From assembly GCA_001007975.1 (NCBI GenBank), contig CP011268.1, forward strand, positions 248,001-312,000: DNA of 64,000 bases, in the 5' to 3' direction. Below the pieces are notes generated by a model. That model was not told the DNA's origin and did no database searches. It saw nothing but the letters and a program-made list of their open reading frames with translations. Below, in pieces: positions 34,114 through 46,950 of this stretch (position 1 is its first letter; every line of letters begins with the position of its first letter). This stretch comes from a candidate division SR1 bacterium Aalborg_AAW-1 (lineage in GTDB: Bacteria; Patescibacteriota; Gracilibacteria; Absconditabacterales; Absconditicoccaceae). The position numbers and the translations under genes are program-made.

Positions 34114-34167
34114 ACAAAAACAAATACAATAATAGAGTATATTTTCATATCTTTGCGATCGTATAGC

Positions 34168-36864
34168 ATGGACAACACTAATCAAGAACTTATTCTTAAC
34201 ACAACACAGGACAATCCGGTGACTATCATTAACAACATTACTATTAGAGATAATAGTGAAGATTTTTCAGCTACTGGCGGGAATAAGAACATTGACAATA
34301 ATCTCCTACAAACAGATAACCAAAAAGAACAAGCTGAAGTTAATGGTACTGAGGAATTAGGAAATCTTAATAAAGATATTGTTATCCAGAAATTTCAAGA
34401 CGAAACTACCGATTATAGAGCAAATATGACAAACATAAATCCTTTATCAGAAAGTGAGATAAACAAACAAAACAATGACTTACTGATAACAAAAACCAAC
34501 AAAGAACAAGCTATAGCAACTGCTCTCTCAGGAACAACTCATGAACTTCTCAACAGTAAACAAGAAACTATTGAGATGACAGTATCACAGATCAAACAGC
34601 AAATCCATGATCTTAAACAACAAGTAAGATTTGCTGCAAGATGAGAAGGAAAAGATGTCAGGGAAGTAAAAAGATATATTATTGACTGGCTCAATCTTGC
34701 TGAAAAAAGAATCAACAAATATCAAAGAGCAACCAAAAGATTTGGGACTGAAGTCGTGAAAGATAGTCATGAAGCTGCGATGTATGCAAAGATTGCCACA
34801 CTCTTATCAAACAGCAAAGATTATGTATCTCAAGCAATAACATGAGACATTAACGAAGCTAAGAAATTTTTTCCACCGAATGTATTTGAAGATGGTAGCC
34901 CTTATATTCCGGACAAATCACCAAGCAAAGACATCTATAACCAGCAAATCCATCCTGCATGGATCAATAATCTTTCTCCTGCAGAACAAAGAGCTTATGT
35001 ACAGTGCGTAGAAGGATCAGGGTCAAAAAATAGTGGTATCAAAAAATTAGGAAGTCTTATCGACACAAAGATGCATCCATGGCTCTTAGAAAATGGATTT
35101 AACCAACAAGGAGCTAATATCACTTCTGGAGCTATGAAACTATGATTACTTGTCGTAAATGGTGTCACTCTGTGGAATATGGGTAAAAATGTATTTCATA
35201 TGGTTTTTGGATGAGACAAAAAGAAATGAGAATATTTTAGAAACTTTCTTATCAATGCAGGTATCTTTTGAGGGTTAAACTTTATAGATCCAGAAAAAGC
35301 ATTATGAAAACTAAAAGAAACACGAGGTTGGGTTACAGGACAAGAAGGAAACACTACAGTATGATTTGATAAAAGTGGAAATCCTGATTTTTCTGCAGCA
35401 CTGATAGCACTACAAAATAATAACATAAGTAATGATGAAAAAATACAAATTCACTGACCACTTGTAGTAGGAGGTGGTCTTATCGGTCTAAATTATAGAG
35501 AAGCAGCACAAAACAATATCTTTCAAACGAATGGTAACCAAATCACAGGTGTAAATATTGATAATCTAAAAGCATTTTATAATGAAAAATATGCGAGCAA
35601 ATCTGAACTCCGCAATAAATTTATTGAATATGCAAATAATTTAGAAAAAGTACAACAATCTGATCCAAAAATGATTTCAACTATTATGAAACAACAATAT
35701 ATTACAACACAAAATCTTCAAAATCCAGAATTTGCAGATACCATAATTGGTACTCATATTTCGCAAAAACTTAATGAAGCAAAAATAGCAACAAATACTA
35801 TAACTGATCGAAATACATTAGATACAGCGGTTAAAAAATCTAGTCCTACTATTGTACAAGAGATTGGAGATACTAGCTACAATATATTGATTGAGGCAAC
35901 ATTAAAACTTCCTGACTCAATAAAAAAAGAAATCGCTGCGTGAACAATAGAGTTTAAAGTAATTAATTGAAAACTTATCATGCAAGCTCATGGAGAACAA
36001 GCATGACTTGATATTAACAAGCACACTCTTTCTCTCTTCAATAAATCAGGAAATTTATCTGAATTCCCTAATGGAACCAAGGATACTACAGAATTACTTA
36101 ATCTCGCCTATATCATGACCAGAGAGATACAAGAACACAAAGGTAAATTCATGATAGATAATCCTATGTTCTATAGTAAACCATATGGTGAATGGTGACA
36201 TAAAATCAATGCCACTCTATGAGGTCGTGAATGGTTAAAGCCAGGAACTTGGGTCAGTGGAAGATCTGTTACAGTATTAGATGGATCTTGGTTGTTTGGC
36301 GATACAGGTTTATCTAAATTTAAAGAAGATAACGTTATGGAACAATTCGCTGACTATCTCAATAAACTATGAATTTGGAAAGGAGATAATGCTGACCATT
36401 ATATCAACACTACTCTGAAGCAAAGATTAAAAGAACAATATCCTGACCTGACTGATATCGAGCGTCAACAATTACTGAATGATATGTTGTGAATAATACC
36501 AAATCGTTGATCAATAGAGCCTCTTATTCATAGTGGTACTGAATATGTATCAGGCAAAGTAGAGTGAGTATATACATACCTCAGAGATGATATATTTGGA
36601 GCATGATGGGACAAAGTTAAAGAACTCTATAAGTGAGTAGTCAAACGAAGTATCAAATGATGAGTTCTTATGGTAGAACTTGCAGATGGGACAGTTCAAA
36701 ACTTCTGGGAGGGATTACAAACTATTTATCCAACTGATGTTGTGAAAAGAATCCAAACCAAATACAATGCACGATCCAAAACACAATTACAAGAAACAAA
36801 AAATATTGCAAACAAAGTATCAGATTATGTGTTGTGAGAACTACTCTTCTGACCACAACAGTAA
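34168..36864 (+). CDS. Large protein of unknown function, first gene of the 34-43 kb block
   Basis: 898 residues. A disordered N/Q/D-rich head (about 1-120) leads into coiled-coil helices (about 130-215; VSQIKQQIHDLKQQVRFAAR, INKYQRATKRFG). A hydrophobic stretch (about 318-350; LGLLVVNGVTLWNMGKNVFH) may be one or two membrane-associated helices. The second half is mixed alpha/beta (ELLNLAYIMTREIQEHKGKF, DGSWLFGDTGL) and ends GELLFGPQQ. No signal peptide and no family I recognise. The frame runs without TAA or TAG but contains many TGA glycines. The ATG at 34168 is preferred over an upstream one at 34090 that lies inside the terminator. Confidence 0.7.
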
Positions 36865-36906
36865 AAAATACTAAAATACCATTTATTAATTATACTAATT
36901 ACTATC

Positions 36907-38853
36907 ATGGCATTAACAGGTGCATTGAAATGATTATGAGACATGCTCAAATGATGAACTAACGTTGTAAGTAATACAGCCGTTTCTTGACTCCAAGCGA
37001 CCAAATGAGCTGCTCGTATGGGAATTAAGGCTGCATTATTATGATTTTTTCCTGTTGCATCATTATGATATTATGGTCTTACAAGAGCCTTACAACATAT
37101 CCCTCGATGAGTTGGTGAAAAATATAAAGCAATTCATGAAAAAACTTTATGAAGACTTGAAAATGTTCTAAGCTTTTCTGGTGGTGCTAAGGACATAAAA
37201 AATGCTTTCGTATGAGATAGTAATGATGTTTTTGATATTGAAAGCAATGGAGGCGATGGATCAGCTAAAGTCGCTCGTATCCAAGCAAAAGCTGATATAG
37301 AAAAGGCAAAAATTCAACACATTTCTGAGATAGAAAAACTAAAAATGGAAGAAAGATCAAAAAATGCTGATAGAAAATTTGAGATGAGTAAAATAAATAA
37401 GGACGATAAAAGAGAAAATATATCTGAAAAAAGAAAATATAAATTTGAAGACAAAAAATTAAATAATGAAAGACTAAATAACAAAGAAAAAAATCAACAT
37501 GATCTTGCTATTGTCCAAGCAGCACATGAGACTACAAGACATGGTGTAGAGCAAACTACTGAACAGAGAAGAATTGATGCTGATGGGAAAATTCAAGAAA
37601 AAAGAATTGATTCAGGAGACAGACGCCATGAAGCTGACCAAAAATTACAAGAAAAAAGAATTGATTCAGCTGATAAACAGTATGAAAGCAATCAAATGAC
37701 TCAACAAAAACAAATTGAAACTGATGGAAAAATTCAAGAAAAACAATTAGACTCAGGAGACAGACGCCATGAAGCTGACCAAAAATTACAAGAAAAGAAA
37801 TTAGATACTGAAGCAACTACTGCGCAAGAGACACTGAAGCAAGAAACTGAAAGAGAAAAAAACAAAACTGAAAAAGAAATTAAAGAAATTGAAAAAGATG
37901 GCAAAATTGAAGAGAAGAAGTTGGATAGTGAAATTGAGAAATATAAGATTGAACAAGAGAAATTAACCAAAGAATTTGAAGCTAATCAAGCACTTGCTCA
38001 ACATAGATTAACAATCAATAAAGAAAAATATATTGCAAAACTAGAAAATGAAAAAAACACAAACAAAAAAGAAGATATAGATCCAACATTATGGGCTCAG
38101 TACGATGCTGATGTAAAGAAAAATATACAAGAAAGCGAAGATATGCTTAGTACTAGAGCAGCAACCACTACTCTCGAGGAACAGACTAAAATACTATCTA
38201 AACAAATAGGATTTTTAGAAGCAATACGCGACGATCAAAAAGATGCAACACTCAAAAACACGATTCAAACTTCTATAAAATCTCTACAGTCAGAAGTCAA
38301 TAAGATAGAAACAGAGATAAAATCAAGAAACAAATCACTATCGCTACCTACAACTATTAAATTATCAGATGAAGAACAAACCATCAGTGATTTAAAAAAC
38401 ACAGTAGATAATTATGATGATAAAACTAATAAAAAAATTATTGAAAATCAAATTAATGAGGCTACTAGATTGATGACAAAAATTGATACTTATAATAAAA
38501 TGACAAATGATAGTGCAGAAACTCTCAAATTAAGTAATATGAAAGATGAAATTGATAAAGTTATCAAAAAACTCAATAACCTCAATAAAAAACCTCATGA
38601 ACTAGGAAAAGACAAAATGGAAACATTAGAAGATAAAAAGAAAAATATTTTCCAAGCATTAGATGTCCACATTGGTATGGATAAAAGTGCTGTCAATAAG
38701 TGAGTTTTACAAAGAGATCTGGATGATGCATTAGAACATAAGTGAAAAATTGATTGACACAAATCACAAGCTAGCGACACAGAAAAAGTTGAACTTCAAA
38801 AATGGATAAATGAACTTACAGATAAGATAAGTAAAGCAAGAAAAAAATTATAG
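36907..38853 (+). CDS. Coiled-coil protein with hydrophobic N-terminus
   Basis: 648 residues. The N-terminus is glycine-rich and hydrophobic (about 35-58; IKAALLGFFPVASLGYYGL), then residues about 115-480 are a long, highly charged coiled coil with many K/E/D/Q residues. Within it is an exact block repeat: SGDRRHEADQKLQEK occurs twice, 46 residues apart, with a related third copy between. A predicted rod of several tens of nanometres anchored at one end would fit. It is 42 bases after the first gene of the block. Function unknown; a structural or tether protein is an inference. Confidence 0.7.
37612..37800 (+). repeat. Internal repeats in the coiled-coil gene
   Basis: A stretch encoding SGDRRHEADQKLQEK is near identical at about 37614-37660 and 37752-37798 (period 138 bases, 46 codons), so the coiled coil is a multiple of heptads (46 is not a multiple of 7, so a shift occurs). 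Copies are close enough at the DNA level for recombination to change rod length. Confidence 0.7.
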
Positions 38854-38877
38854 ATATTTTATATAAATCAATATAGA

Positions 38878-40098
38878 ATGCTTAAACCCATTATAGGAGC
38901 TATAACCAATCCCGTTGCACAAACCTCATGACATGCTATGAGAGCTCTTTGAGGATGACTAGATTCTAGTAGACAAAATATACGTGGATTAAAGCGCTCT
39001 GTAAAAGAAATACAAGCCAGTGTAAAATCTTATTTTAAAAATGCTACCAACACAAGTCATGCTGTTGCAGAATGATCTCAAGATATAGCAAAATTAGTAT
39101 GATGATTGCCATATAAAGTACGTATGTTACCTGCAAGTTCGTGAGACAAAACAATATTATCTAAAAAGTGAGACGCCATATATCTTTCTGAGCAAAGTCT
39201 TAATAGTACTGATTTTCAACAAGAGCTAAAAAAAGCAATGGACTGACAGGGAATACAGATCGCAGACATTAGTAAACTCCGTGTCAGTATGGATTATTTT
39301 TGAAGATTACAATTTTCTTATCCTGGCAAATTTAATAACCAAAAAGTATTTCTTGATCAGTTCGGAGAATGAACACCAACTCATACCGCTCTTACTAATG
39401 CTATATCCTGATTTATTCAAACTGAAAACAAAAAAATATGTGCCAAGATTGCTCTATGACACATACTCAAAGATAATATTTCAAAAAACAACTGGTTTAT
39501 CAGGTGAGTAGTTGATGGGAAAAAGGAGTCTCTTTCTCTTGATAATGCAATGCATATTATACTATGAGAAGAAAATGTAACTGAATCACAACGCAACGTA
39601 CTTGATCAACTTTTACAAGAACAAGATTCATCAATTCATGAGATTAGAGATCTTATCGATACGGAAAATATTTCACCTAAAGATATCATATCTCAGTATC
39701 CCTCATGAAGAAAAATAATGGACAAAGCTGTTTATCTTCATCATAACAATTATTACTCTTTTGATAATGTAACAAATACTAAGAGTTCAACAGCTCCAAA
39801 TCAGACAGCACCAACTACATCAGATAATAATAACATTGATACATCACCATCATCGTCTGTCACACAACAATCTAATCAAGAGAATAACATAAATAGTAGT
39901 GATGTTGTTAAAAACTTCGTTAAATTAGAAGAAATCACTACTCCAGAACAAGCACAAGAAAAACTCAAATTTGTTGATAATTTTATCAAATATGCTCCAG
40001 AACTAGCAGTAAAAGATATACAATTATACGCAGAATTAATCACTCTCAAAACACAGTTAGAAAGTATTGCTACGAAGCCACTATCTCTTTCAACATAG
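38878..40098 (+). CDS. Unknown protein of the 34-43 kb block
   Basis: 406 residues. An N-terminal glycine-rich patch (RALGGGLDSSRQNIRGLKR) is followed by a helical part, a strand-rich middle (SLNSTDFQQELKKAMDGQG, VSMDYFGRLQFSYPG), a low-complexity S/T/N linker (about 295-340) and a C-terminal helix pair (EQAQEKLKFVDNFIK). No signal peptide and no recognised domain. It follows the coiled-coil gene by 24 bases. A terminator follows, so the block may be split into two transcripts, with a promoter for the next gene. Confidence 0.65.
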
Positions 40099-40110
40099 AT
40101 GAGTTAGCAT

Positions 40111-40138
40111 AATCTCCAAAAAAGGAGATTTTTTATTT
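40111..40138 (+). terminator. Rho-independent terminator
   Basis: AATCTCC and GGAGATT around a six-A loop, then TTTTATTTT, directly after the stop at 40098. Confidence 0.8.
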
Positions 40139-40172
40139 TGTCAATAAAATAATACGCAAAATCTCAGTATTT

Positions 40173-40200
40173 TTGACTCTGTAACGATAATAAATATTAT
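40173..40200 (+). promoter_or_regulatory. Promoter of the second half of the block
   Basis: TTGACT at 40173-40178 and TATTAT at 40195-40200 (16-base spacer), between the terminator at 40111 and the ATG at 40240. Confidence 0.5.
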
Positions 40201-40239
40201 TATCATAATGAGTATTTTATAACCTATGCACTCCATATC

Positions 40240-42102
40240 ATGGATGAAAAAATCAAATCACTAACTGATGCAATCAATAATACTACTGAATCTGAAAAAT
40301 CCAAAAAAATTGACACTATCAATACTGCTCTTAAAGCACTTGTTCTTGACTGAAAATTTTCTGTACCCAAAAAAGACAATCCAACAGAGCAAGAGAGTAA
40401 AACATTCGATGGTAATATAAACAATGATGAAATTGCTAGTATTATAGAATCACTCATCAAAGACGAACCCGATCAAGCTAAAAAAAATCAGTATAAATCA
40501 GACCTAACTGCTGCATTACAATGAGCAAGAGATGCTCTGAAGACATTAGCCAGTGAATCTCAAATCAGACAAGCAATCGAAAATGAAACAACTCAAACTT
40601 CTGACAGTTTATCAGGTCTCGCTACAGAAGTGAACGACAACATGCATATCTATTCTACACAAGAACTTGCAAAATTTGTAGAAGCATGAGAAAAAAAAGG
40701 AAAATCACGAAAAGAGCTTCGAGCTACTCCATGATATATACGTACAATACAGAATCTCATTCTAGAGTTATGAGCACAAGACCCTTCCATCGACAAGAAG
40801 AAACTCGAAGATGGTATCTATGGAAACGCAACAGAAGCTTGAGTTCTCACCATACAAAAGATTCTTAATAAACCTCCATATAATAGTTACAAAAATCTTA
40901 TTGAAGATGGGAAACCAGGTCCGTTCACACTCTGAGCATTACTCTACCCTATTGACGGAAAGATCACTTGGGACAAACTTCTAGAAGACAAAAAATCTGG
41001 GAAACTCATAATCACACCAGAATTAGTACAGAAAAAAGAAATTTCGGCAACTAAAGCTAAAAAAGACAATAAATCATCAACAAAAGCAGCTGATCCAGAA
41101 TGATGACCAGTAGAAAATAAAAATCCCAATCTTACCAAAGATAAAAATGGAAAACGAATACCAAAAAAAGGATTTGCACGAGAAAATTATAAAGACAAAA
41201 ATAATTTAGAGGTAAAAGAACTATCAATAAAAAATAATATTATAGAAAAAATTACCACACTAAAACAATTACCAGAAAATTATACATGGGCTAAGGAAAA
41301 TAATGTGTCATTTCTATATACAGATATTATAACCAATATCGAATATCGTTTTTTTAGTAATGGTCGTGTAAGCATAAATGTTCCATGAAAAAAAACAATA
41401 ATGCAATATTCTAAAGAAACAATAAAACTATTAAATGATCAATCAAAAGAAAAAAATATAATAATTAAAAACTTATGATTAAAAAAATTCGAATGAGAAA
41501 GTTTTAGAAGAGAATGAAGAGAATGAATATATTTCTTTGATAAAGATAATACTCTTCATTATCTAGAAGAATGATTTAATATGGACTCTTGGCAAACTTT
41601 ATCTAAGTGATCTGATAATCGAATTAATCATATTAATCGAGATAATAATATTGATAAAATTTTATCTCATATATGAACAAATCCTGTTGCTTGTGCACAA
41701 CTAATAGACATGGCAACAGCTGGTTGATGAACATATGATAATGCTCTCAAAAAAATCTTAAATCATCTAATAAAATTAAGTAGAAATTGAAACAAAATAG
41801 CACAAGAAACAAGTAGATATTATGACTTAATCAAACACAACAATCCATTAGACAATAATGATAAAAGTCTATTAGAAATTATAAGTGAAGAGACAAAAAA
41901 AGATGAAAACAGCTTATTCAATAGTTTTTTTATCGATCTACTACAATATCCACAATACAATACATGGATCAAAAATACTCTTCTAAGAAAAAAAATTTAT
42001 TTTACTAGTAATAAAATATTTAATCATAATATTTTCAAAAAACGAAGAGAAAATAACAATATAGAATGGGATATAAATGATGATCGACATTCAACTAAAT
42101 AA
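40240..42102 (+). CDS. Large protein with peptidoglycan-binding-like motif
   Basis: 620 residues, no signal peptide. A helical N-terminal part is followed at about residues 168-236 by a motif pattern of the PG_binding_1 fold: IQNLILELG, LEDGIYGNATEAGVLTIQKI, then EDGKPGPFTLGALLYP. That is the DGxxGxxT...xxxQ...DGxxGxxTxxAL pattern. A basic low-complexity stretch (about 275-310; KKDNKSSTKAADPE) precedes a polar helical second half ending in a basic tail. The domain suggests contact with murein, but the missing export signal means the route is unclear. It is followed by the transglycosylase-like gene 41 bases later. Confidence 0.65.
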
Positions 42103-42143
42103 TCTTTAGCTCTAGACTAGTTTAGTATTTATTTATCGTTTAT

Positions 42144-43355
42144 ATGAATAAATTTCATAACACTATATATGATTTCAATGACCTCTTACATGATAAAGTA
42201 GAAAAACATGTAAATGACCAATCTAAAAGAGAGAAGCTTCATGACTATATCGATAAAGGAATTCATGGAGCCTTGTCGTTGAATAAAAAAGTATCAGATA
42301 GTAAACAATATACAAAAGAAATACTCGTCCCAAAAACGAAACAGACTATCTCAGCAATATCGCAAAAAATTATTAACAATCCAAAGAAATCACTCATAAC
42401 AACCTTACTCTTAAGTGCAGCCTTAACATCAAGAATTAGTATTCCAAACCAAAACTGATCACAGAAAGATTATAACAACGCTATTACAACATCTCAATAC
42501 ATTCCTGATACTATAGATCATTCTGAAGACAATAAAACTAAAATACTAGTATCACCCCAGAGGAAAAAAGAACTGTTTGGAGACTACATTGCGATGAATA
42601 AAAATTTACAACAATTTAGCAAAAAAACTGAATTTGGTAGACGAGTTAGAACATTAAGATATCATAAGAATATCCACAGAGCATTAGAAAAATATGCACC
42701 AGATATTAGATTTGAATCATTTTTAGGATTATATATGGTAGAAGGAGAAGGAAATACAGCATCAATCAACCATAGGGATGGATGAGCATGACTGCTTCAT
42801 ATTCAACCTGATGTAGCTAAAAAAGACTTAGATATGAAAATATTTACTGATCATCCAGATTACAAAAGATACGAATTTGATCTACTCAAAAAACAAGGAT
42901 ATTCTACAAGCAAAATTTATGCCCTTCATGGTAAAATTATTAAACAAATTGTACAAGAAAACGATGGACAAGAAAGACTAGCATGACTAGATGAAAGATT
43001 TCATCCGCAAATTTGTTTAGATAAAGTAGCGCAAAGAATGCAAAAAGACTATATCTACGCCAAAAAAAAACTTACTGACAACCAAAGCTGACCAAAAGAA
43101 CAAGCATTTAAAAAATATGTAAAAGAAACACTTCGCTCAGATGTATTTCAATATGCGGCCATTAATGGATATAACAAATGAACGAGATCGTTTCTCACTA
43201 TTGCTACTAAAAATTCATGAAATCATATGAAAAATGTTCAACATCATATAACCCACACACAAGATTATACAAATCTCCTCAACCAATGAATTGCTAATGG
43301 ATTAGAAAAAGAAGATCTATGGAATTATATTATAGAAAATAGTACAAAACAATAA
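42144..43355 (+). CDS. Lytic transglycosylase-like protein
   Basis: 403 residues. The N-terminus is charged and helical, with one hydrophobic segment at about 80-98 (SLITTLLLSAALTSRI). A C-terminal domain from about residue 184 resembles SLT-type transglycosylases: LGLYMVEGEGN (candidate catalytic glutamate), GGAGLLHIQPDVA, FHPQICLDKVAQRM and AAINGYNKG, the YNxG motif. These occur in the expected order, but residues between them are unlike typical SLT domains. If active it would cleave peptidoglycan, possibly at the cell's own wall or a neighbour's. It ends the five-gene block and is followed, on the other strand, by dprA. Confidence 0.65.
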
Positions 43356-43356
43356 T

Positions 43357-44397
43357 CTATATTATCCTCCAAACCACTCCATCATTCACGACCTTCCCCA
43401 TCACTTCAGCAACACTGAGATGTGACATCACTTCCTCTATCCCCAATCCTGTCTGACTAACCAAGGCATTCAATGCTAGTCAGTCAGGATTTTTTTGTAA
43501 GATTACAATCACCTCACTACTCTCTTCCTGAAAACTTCAAGAAATAGCCACTCTTCCAGCAATGGATGAATCCCATCAAGGGCAGAGGGGTTGGAGTGAG
43601 GTGATCTTCCCAAAATACTGACCCAGCATTTCATCAATATCTACAACGGGTTTCACTAATCACTGTTGCATATAATGTCCCAATCCTTGTGATGTCGGTG
43701 AGAATATACTTCAAGGCGCTCCATATACATCCTTATGCATACTACGAGCAAAGTCTACCGTGATTAGACTACCAGATTTCATAGTAGCTTCTGGCACAAA
43801 TACCATATCTGAGAGTCAAGCCACAATACGGTTACGTTGAGGAAACGTATATCTTTCAGGTCATTTATCAAGTTTAAACTCAGACAATACAAGTCATCCG
43901 TGATCAATAATTTTTTGGATCATTTCTCTTTTGCTACTTTTCATAGCTCGTTATAATCCTGCTCACAATACTGCAATCGTAGGTATAGTATGTTCTATCG
44001 ATAATTCATGACACAACATATCGACACCATCTGCTAATCCTGATATAGTAACCAAATTATACGTCTTAACAAACTGAAAGAGATGTTCGGTCACTTGTTT
44101 CCCATAAGATGAAACATTACGAGGTCATACGACTGCGAGTATATTCTGATGCAAAAGTTCCACATTACCTTTGCCATATATCACATAAGGTGATGATGAT
44201 ATCTGACGAAATTTGAAATGATACGCATCATCATCTGCAGTAGAAGCAAAAACAGATTGATCCTGACACCATTGGACGATGTGATTGTATTTTTTCTGTA
44301 CCGTATCAGTCATCACGACCATCTCTTGTTGCAGTGGTCTCAATTCTGATATTTTTATATCACTAGCTGAGTAATACATTGCTTTTGAAAAAGACAT
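43357..44397 (-). pseudogene. dprA: dprA interrupted by an in-frame TAA
   Basis: A 346-codon DprA/Smf frame, the loader of RecA onto incoming single-stranded DNA in transformation. Before the break: VVGPRNVSSYGKQVTEHLFQ, ISGLADGVDMLCHEL and TIAVLGAGL. Then codon 149 (43951-43953) is TAA. After it the same frame continues with RAMKSSKREMI, GGLVLSEFKL, RYTFPQRNRIVAGLSD, MKSGSLITVDFARS and GAPGSIFSPTSQG, through to TAG at the 3' end. Codon 149 lies where a TGA glycine would fit, so one G-to-A change would create the stop. A restart ATG lies two codons on (43944), leaving 195 residues. It could be a pseudogene, a two-piece protein or a sequencing error. Confidence 0.8.
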
Positions 44398-44517
44398 AAG
44401 CATAAGAATAATGTTTAAAATCACTATTTTTTTCCTTGTATCTTCGTACCAATTTAACTATATTCATATAGTACGAAAAATGCAAAACTTTTACTACTCT
44501 AAATACACATAACATAT

Positions 44518-46074
44518 ATGGATTTTACAACAATTATCGCAGCCATCGCCTGACTGGGTATCGGATGAGCAGCTGGTTTCTATGGATACAAAAAAACACT
44601 TACTGAAAAAGCTCTTGCCTTCAAAGCAAAAATGGAAAATATCAAACATATTGAAGAAGAGCGTATGGAACAACTGCGTAAAAAAGAAGAAGACCTCCTA
44701 ACACAATCACGTAAAAAAGCTGAAGAAATCATAGCAAGAGGTGAAGAAAAAGCTCTAAGAATAGAAGAAAATGCTGAAAAAGATATCATAAGAACACAAG
44801 AAAAACTTGAAAAAATTGAAGAAAGATTACTCGAAAAAGAAGATAAACTCGATGAAAAAAAAGAACAACTTGAATGAGAAAAAGAAAAACTAGCCCAACA
44901 ATTTAAACAAGCTGAACTTCTTGTTCAAGAGCAGGCGGAAAAACTCAGTCAGATTGCACAACTTTCTACTTCTGAAGCTAAACAAGAGTTACTCAATATC
45001 ATCAGAACAACAGAAGAAAAAGAAATTACAGAATTTGTCGAAAAATATCGCACTATCAAAAAAGAAGAAGCCGATAAAGAAGCAATGCAAATTATTGCAA
45101 GAGTAATGCCTCGTCTTGCAGCTGAGTCAGTAGGAGAATTTACGTCAGAATTGGTTGATATTCCAGATGAAAGTTACAAAGGAAAATTAATTGGAAGAGA
45201 AGGAAGAAATATTAATTTCTTTGAAAAAGTAACAGGTGTAGAATTGATCGTTGACGATACTCCTGGTGTAGTAAGAATTTCCTGTTATGAACATGAAAAA
45301 AGATTTATCGCTTCTACTGCCTTGAAGAGATTACTCAAAGACGGACGTATCAATCCATTCTATATCGAAAAGTTTTTTCATGATGTCACGAATGAATTTG
45401 ATGACATCGTTCTTGATAAAGGTAAGGAAGCTCTCAGTATTCTCAATATACCTATGATGAATCCTGATGTTGTACATTATATTGGAAGATTTTTCTTTAG
45501 ATATAGTTATGGTCAAAATCTTTGGAACCACAGTATAGAAGTAGCAAAAATTGCTGAAGGTATCGCGAGTGAAATGGGAGAGGATGCATTATTAGCTAAG
45601 AAGGCAGGGTTACTTCATGATATTGGTAAAGTTATTGCAGAAAATGGAGAATCTCATACTGCTGTAGGAGCTGATGCACTAAGAAAATTTGAAATGCATG
45701 ACTGGATTATCAATGCTGCAGAATCACATCACTATGATGTCCCTATGACGAATTTAATATCCTGGATTGTTACAGCTGCTGATGGTATTTCAGCTTCTCG
45801 TCCTGGAGCAAGATTCAATACCAAAGACTTCTTTATAGAGAAGATGGGGGAACTTGAAAAACTTATTATGAATATTGATGGCGTACACAAAGTACATATC
45901 ATGCAAGCAGGTAGAGAAATTATGGTATATGTAAATCCTAGTAAAGTCACAGATACAGATATACCTGCTATTATTAAAACAATATGAGCAAAAATAGAGT
46001 CTCAGCTTGACTATCCTGGTATCATCAGAATGGTGGTAATGAGAGAAAATAAAATTGTTGAATATTTAAGATAG
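44518..46074 (+). CDS. rny: Ribonuclease Y
   Basis: 518 residues, the membrane-anchored endoribonuclease starting mRNA decay. An N-terminal membrane helix (MDFTTIIAAIAGLGIGGAAG) is followed by a long coiled coil (about 30-170), a KH domain with GKLIGREGRNINFFE (about 221), and an HD domain with LLHDIGK (about 367) and ADGISASRPGAR. Length and order match the family. TGA glycines are in the anchor. The start is an ATG with AT-rich leader and no Shine-Dalgarno. Divergent from dprA. Confidence 0.95.
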
Positions 46075-46135
46075 TAAAGCATACATAGAGAAATCACATT
46101 CATCACTGTAAACTTTTAACTTTCAACTGGTATTC

Positions 46136-46933
46136 ATGTATCCTTTTATCACCGTATGGTGACAACATATAGAGATGACCTGATTAGGAGTTATTGTGGG
46201 TATTATGATCTTTAGTAGCATATGTTATATCTATGCCAAAAAGATGAATCTTATTTTTTCTCATCTTTTTTATTCATTACCCACACTTATTCTTTGTATT
46301 TATTTTTTGGGATCATATAGTGCATTCTTACTGACTACTGGTCATATTATCCCCTACTCTATTATTGAATTATGACAGATCATTATACCGCCAAACTTCT
46401 GATTTCATGCATGAGGATTGGCGATATGAGTCACTATCAGTACATTAATCTTTCTCTATCAATTACCATCCAAAACAATAAGAAAAAAACGATTAGATGT
46501 TCTTTTTTTATGATATAGCATGGCTCTTATTATCGTATGATTATTTTTTGTCTTGGGAGATCATATGATATGACTTCCAACCTCATGAACCATAAGCGTC
46601 TATGCTCTTACTCCTTTTAGTGAGGTGAGTAAGTTTACATCTGTATATCCTGTTGGTATATTCCTTAGTATTGCTGCATTTCTATCCTATCTTATCAGTA
46701 TTCTTATCTTCAAGCACCAAGTCAAAGAAGGCCGATGATTTGGTTGATTTGCATTGTTTTTTTTTCTACTTTCTCTAGTATTATTATTTCAAAGCTATTC
46801 TAAACATGGTGTCATTAGTATAGGAGAGGTTCGTATTGATATCAATCAATATATATTGTTATTTCTTAGCATATGCTATTGAATATGATACCTCTACCTG
46901 TATAAGAAAACAAAAGCAACCCATCTGACTTAA
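46136..46933 (+). CDS. lgt: Prolipoprotein diacylglyceryl transferase-like membrane protein
   Basis: 265 residues with about seven membrane helices. FGFHAGGLAIGVTIS resembles the Lgt HGGL segment, and FVLGDHMIGLPTSG occupies the place of the Lgt signature, although the typical R-x-G-x-x-x-N-x-E is not clear. Position, length and topology agree with Lgt, which adds diacylglycerol to lipoprotein cysteines; lspA is not in the window. Confidence is moderate because the signature is weak. Confidence 0.65.
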
Positions 46934-46950
46934 TTTATTGTTCTGTTACT

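Noticed and set aside
34090-34167. ATG at 34090 as the start of the 898-residue protein
   Set aside because: It lies within the terminator of the ABC gene; the next ATG at 34168 avoids this.
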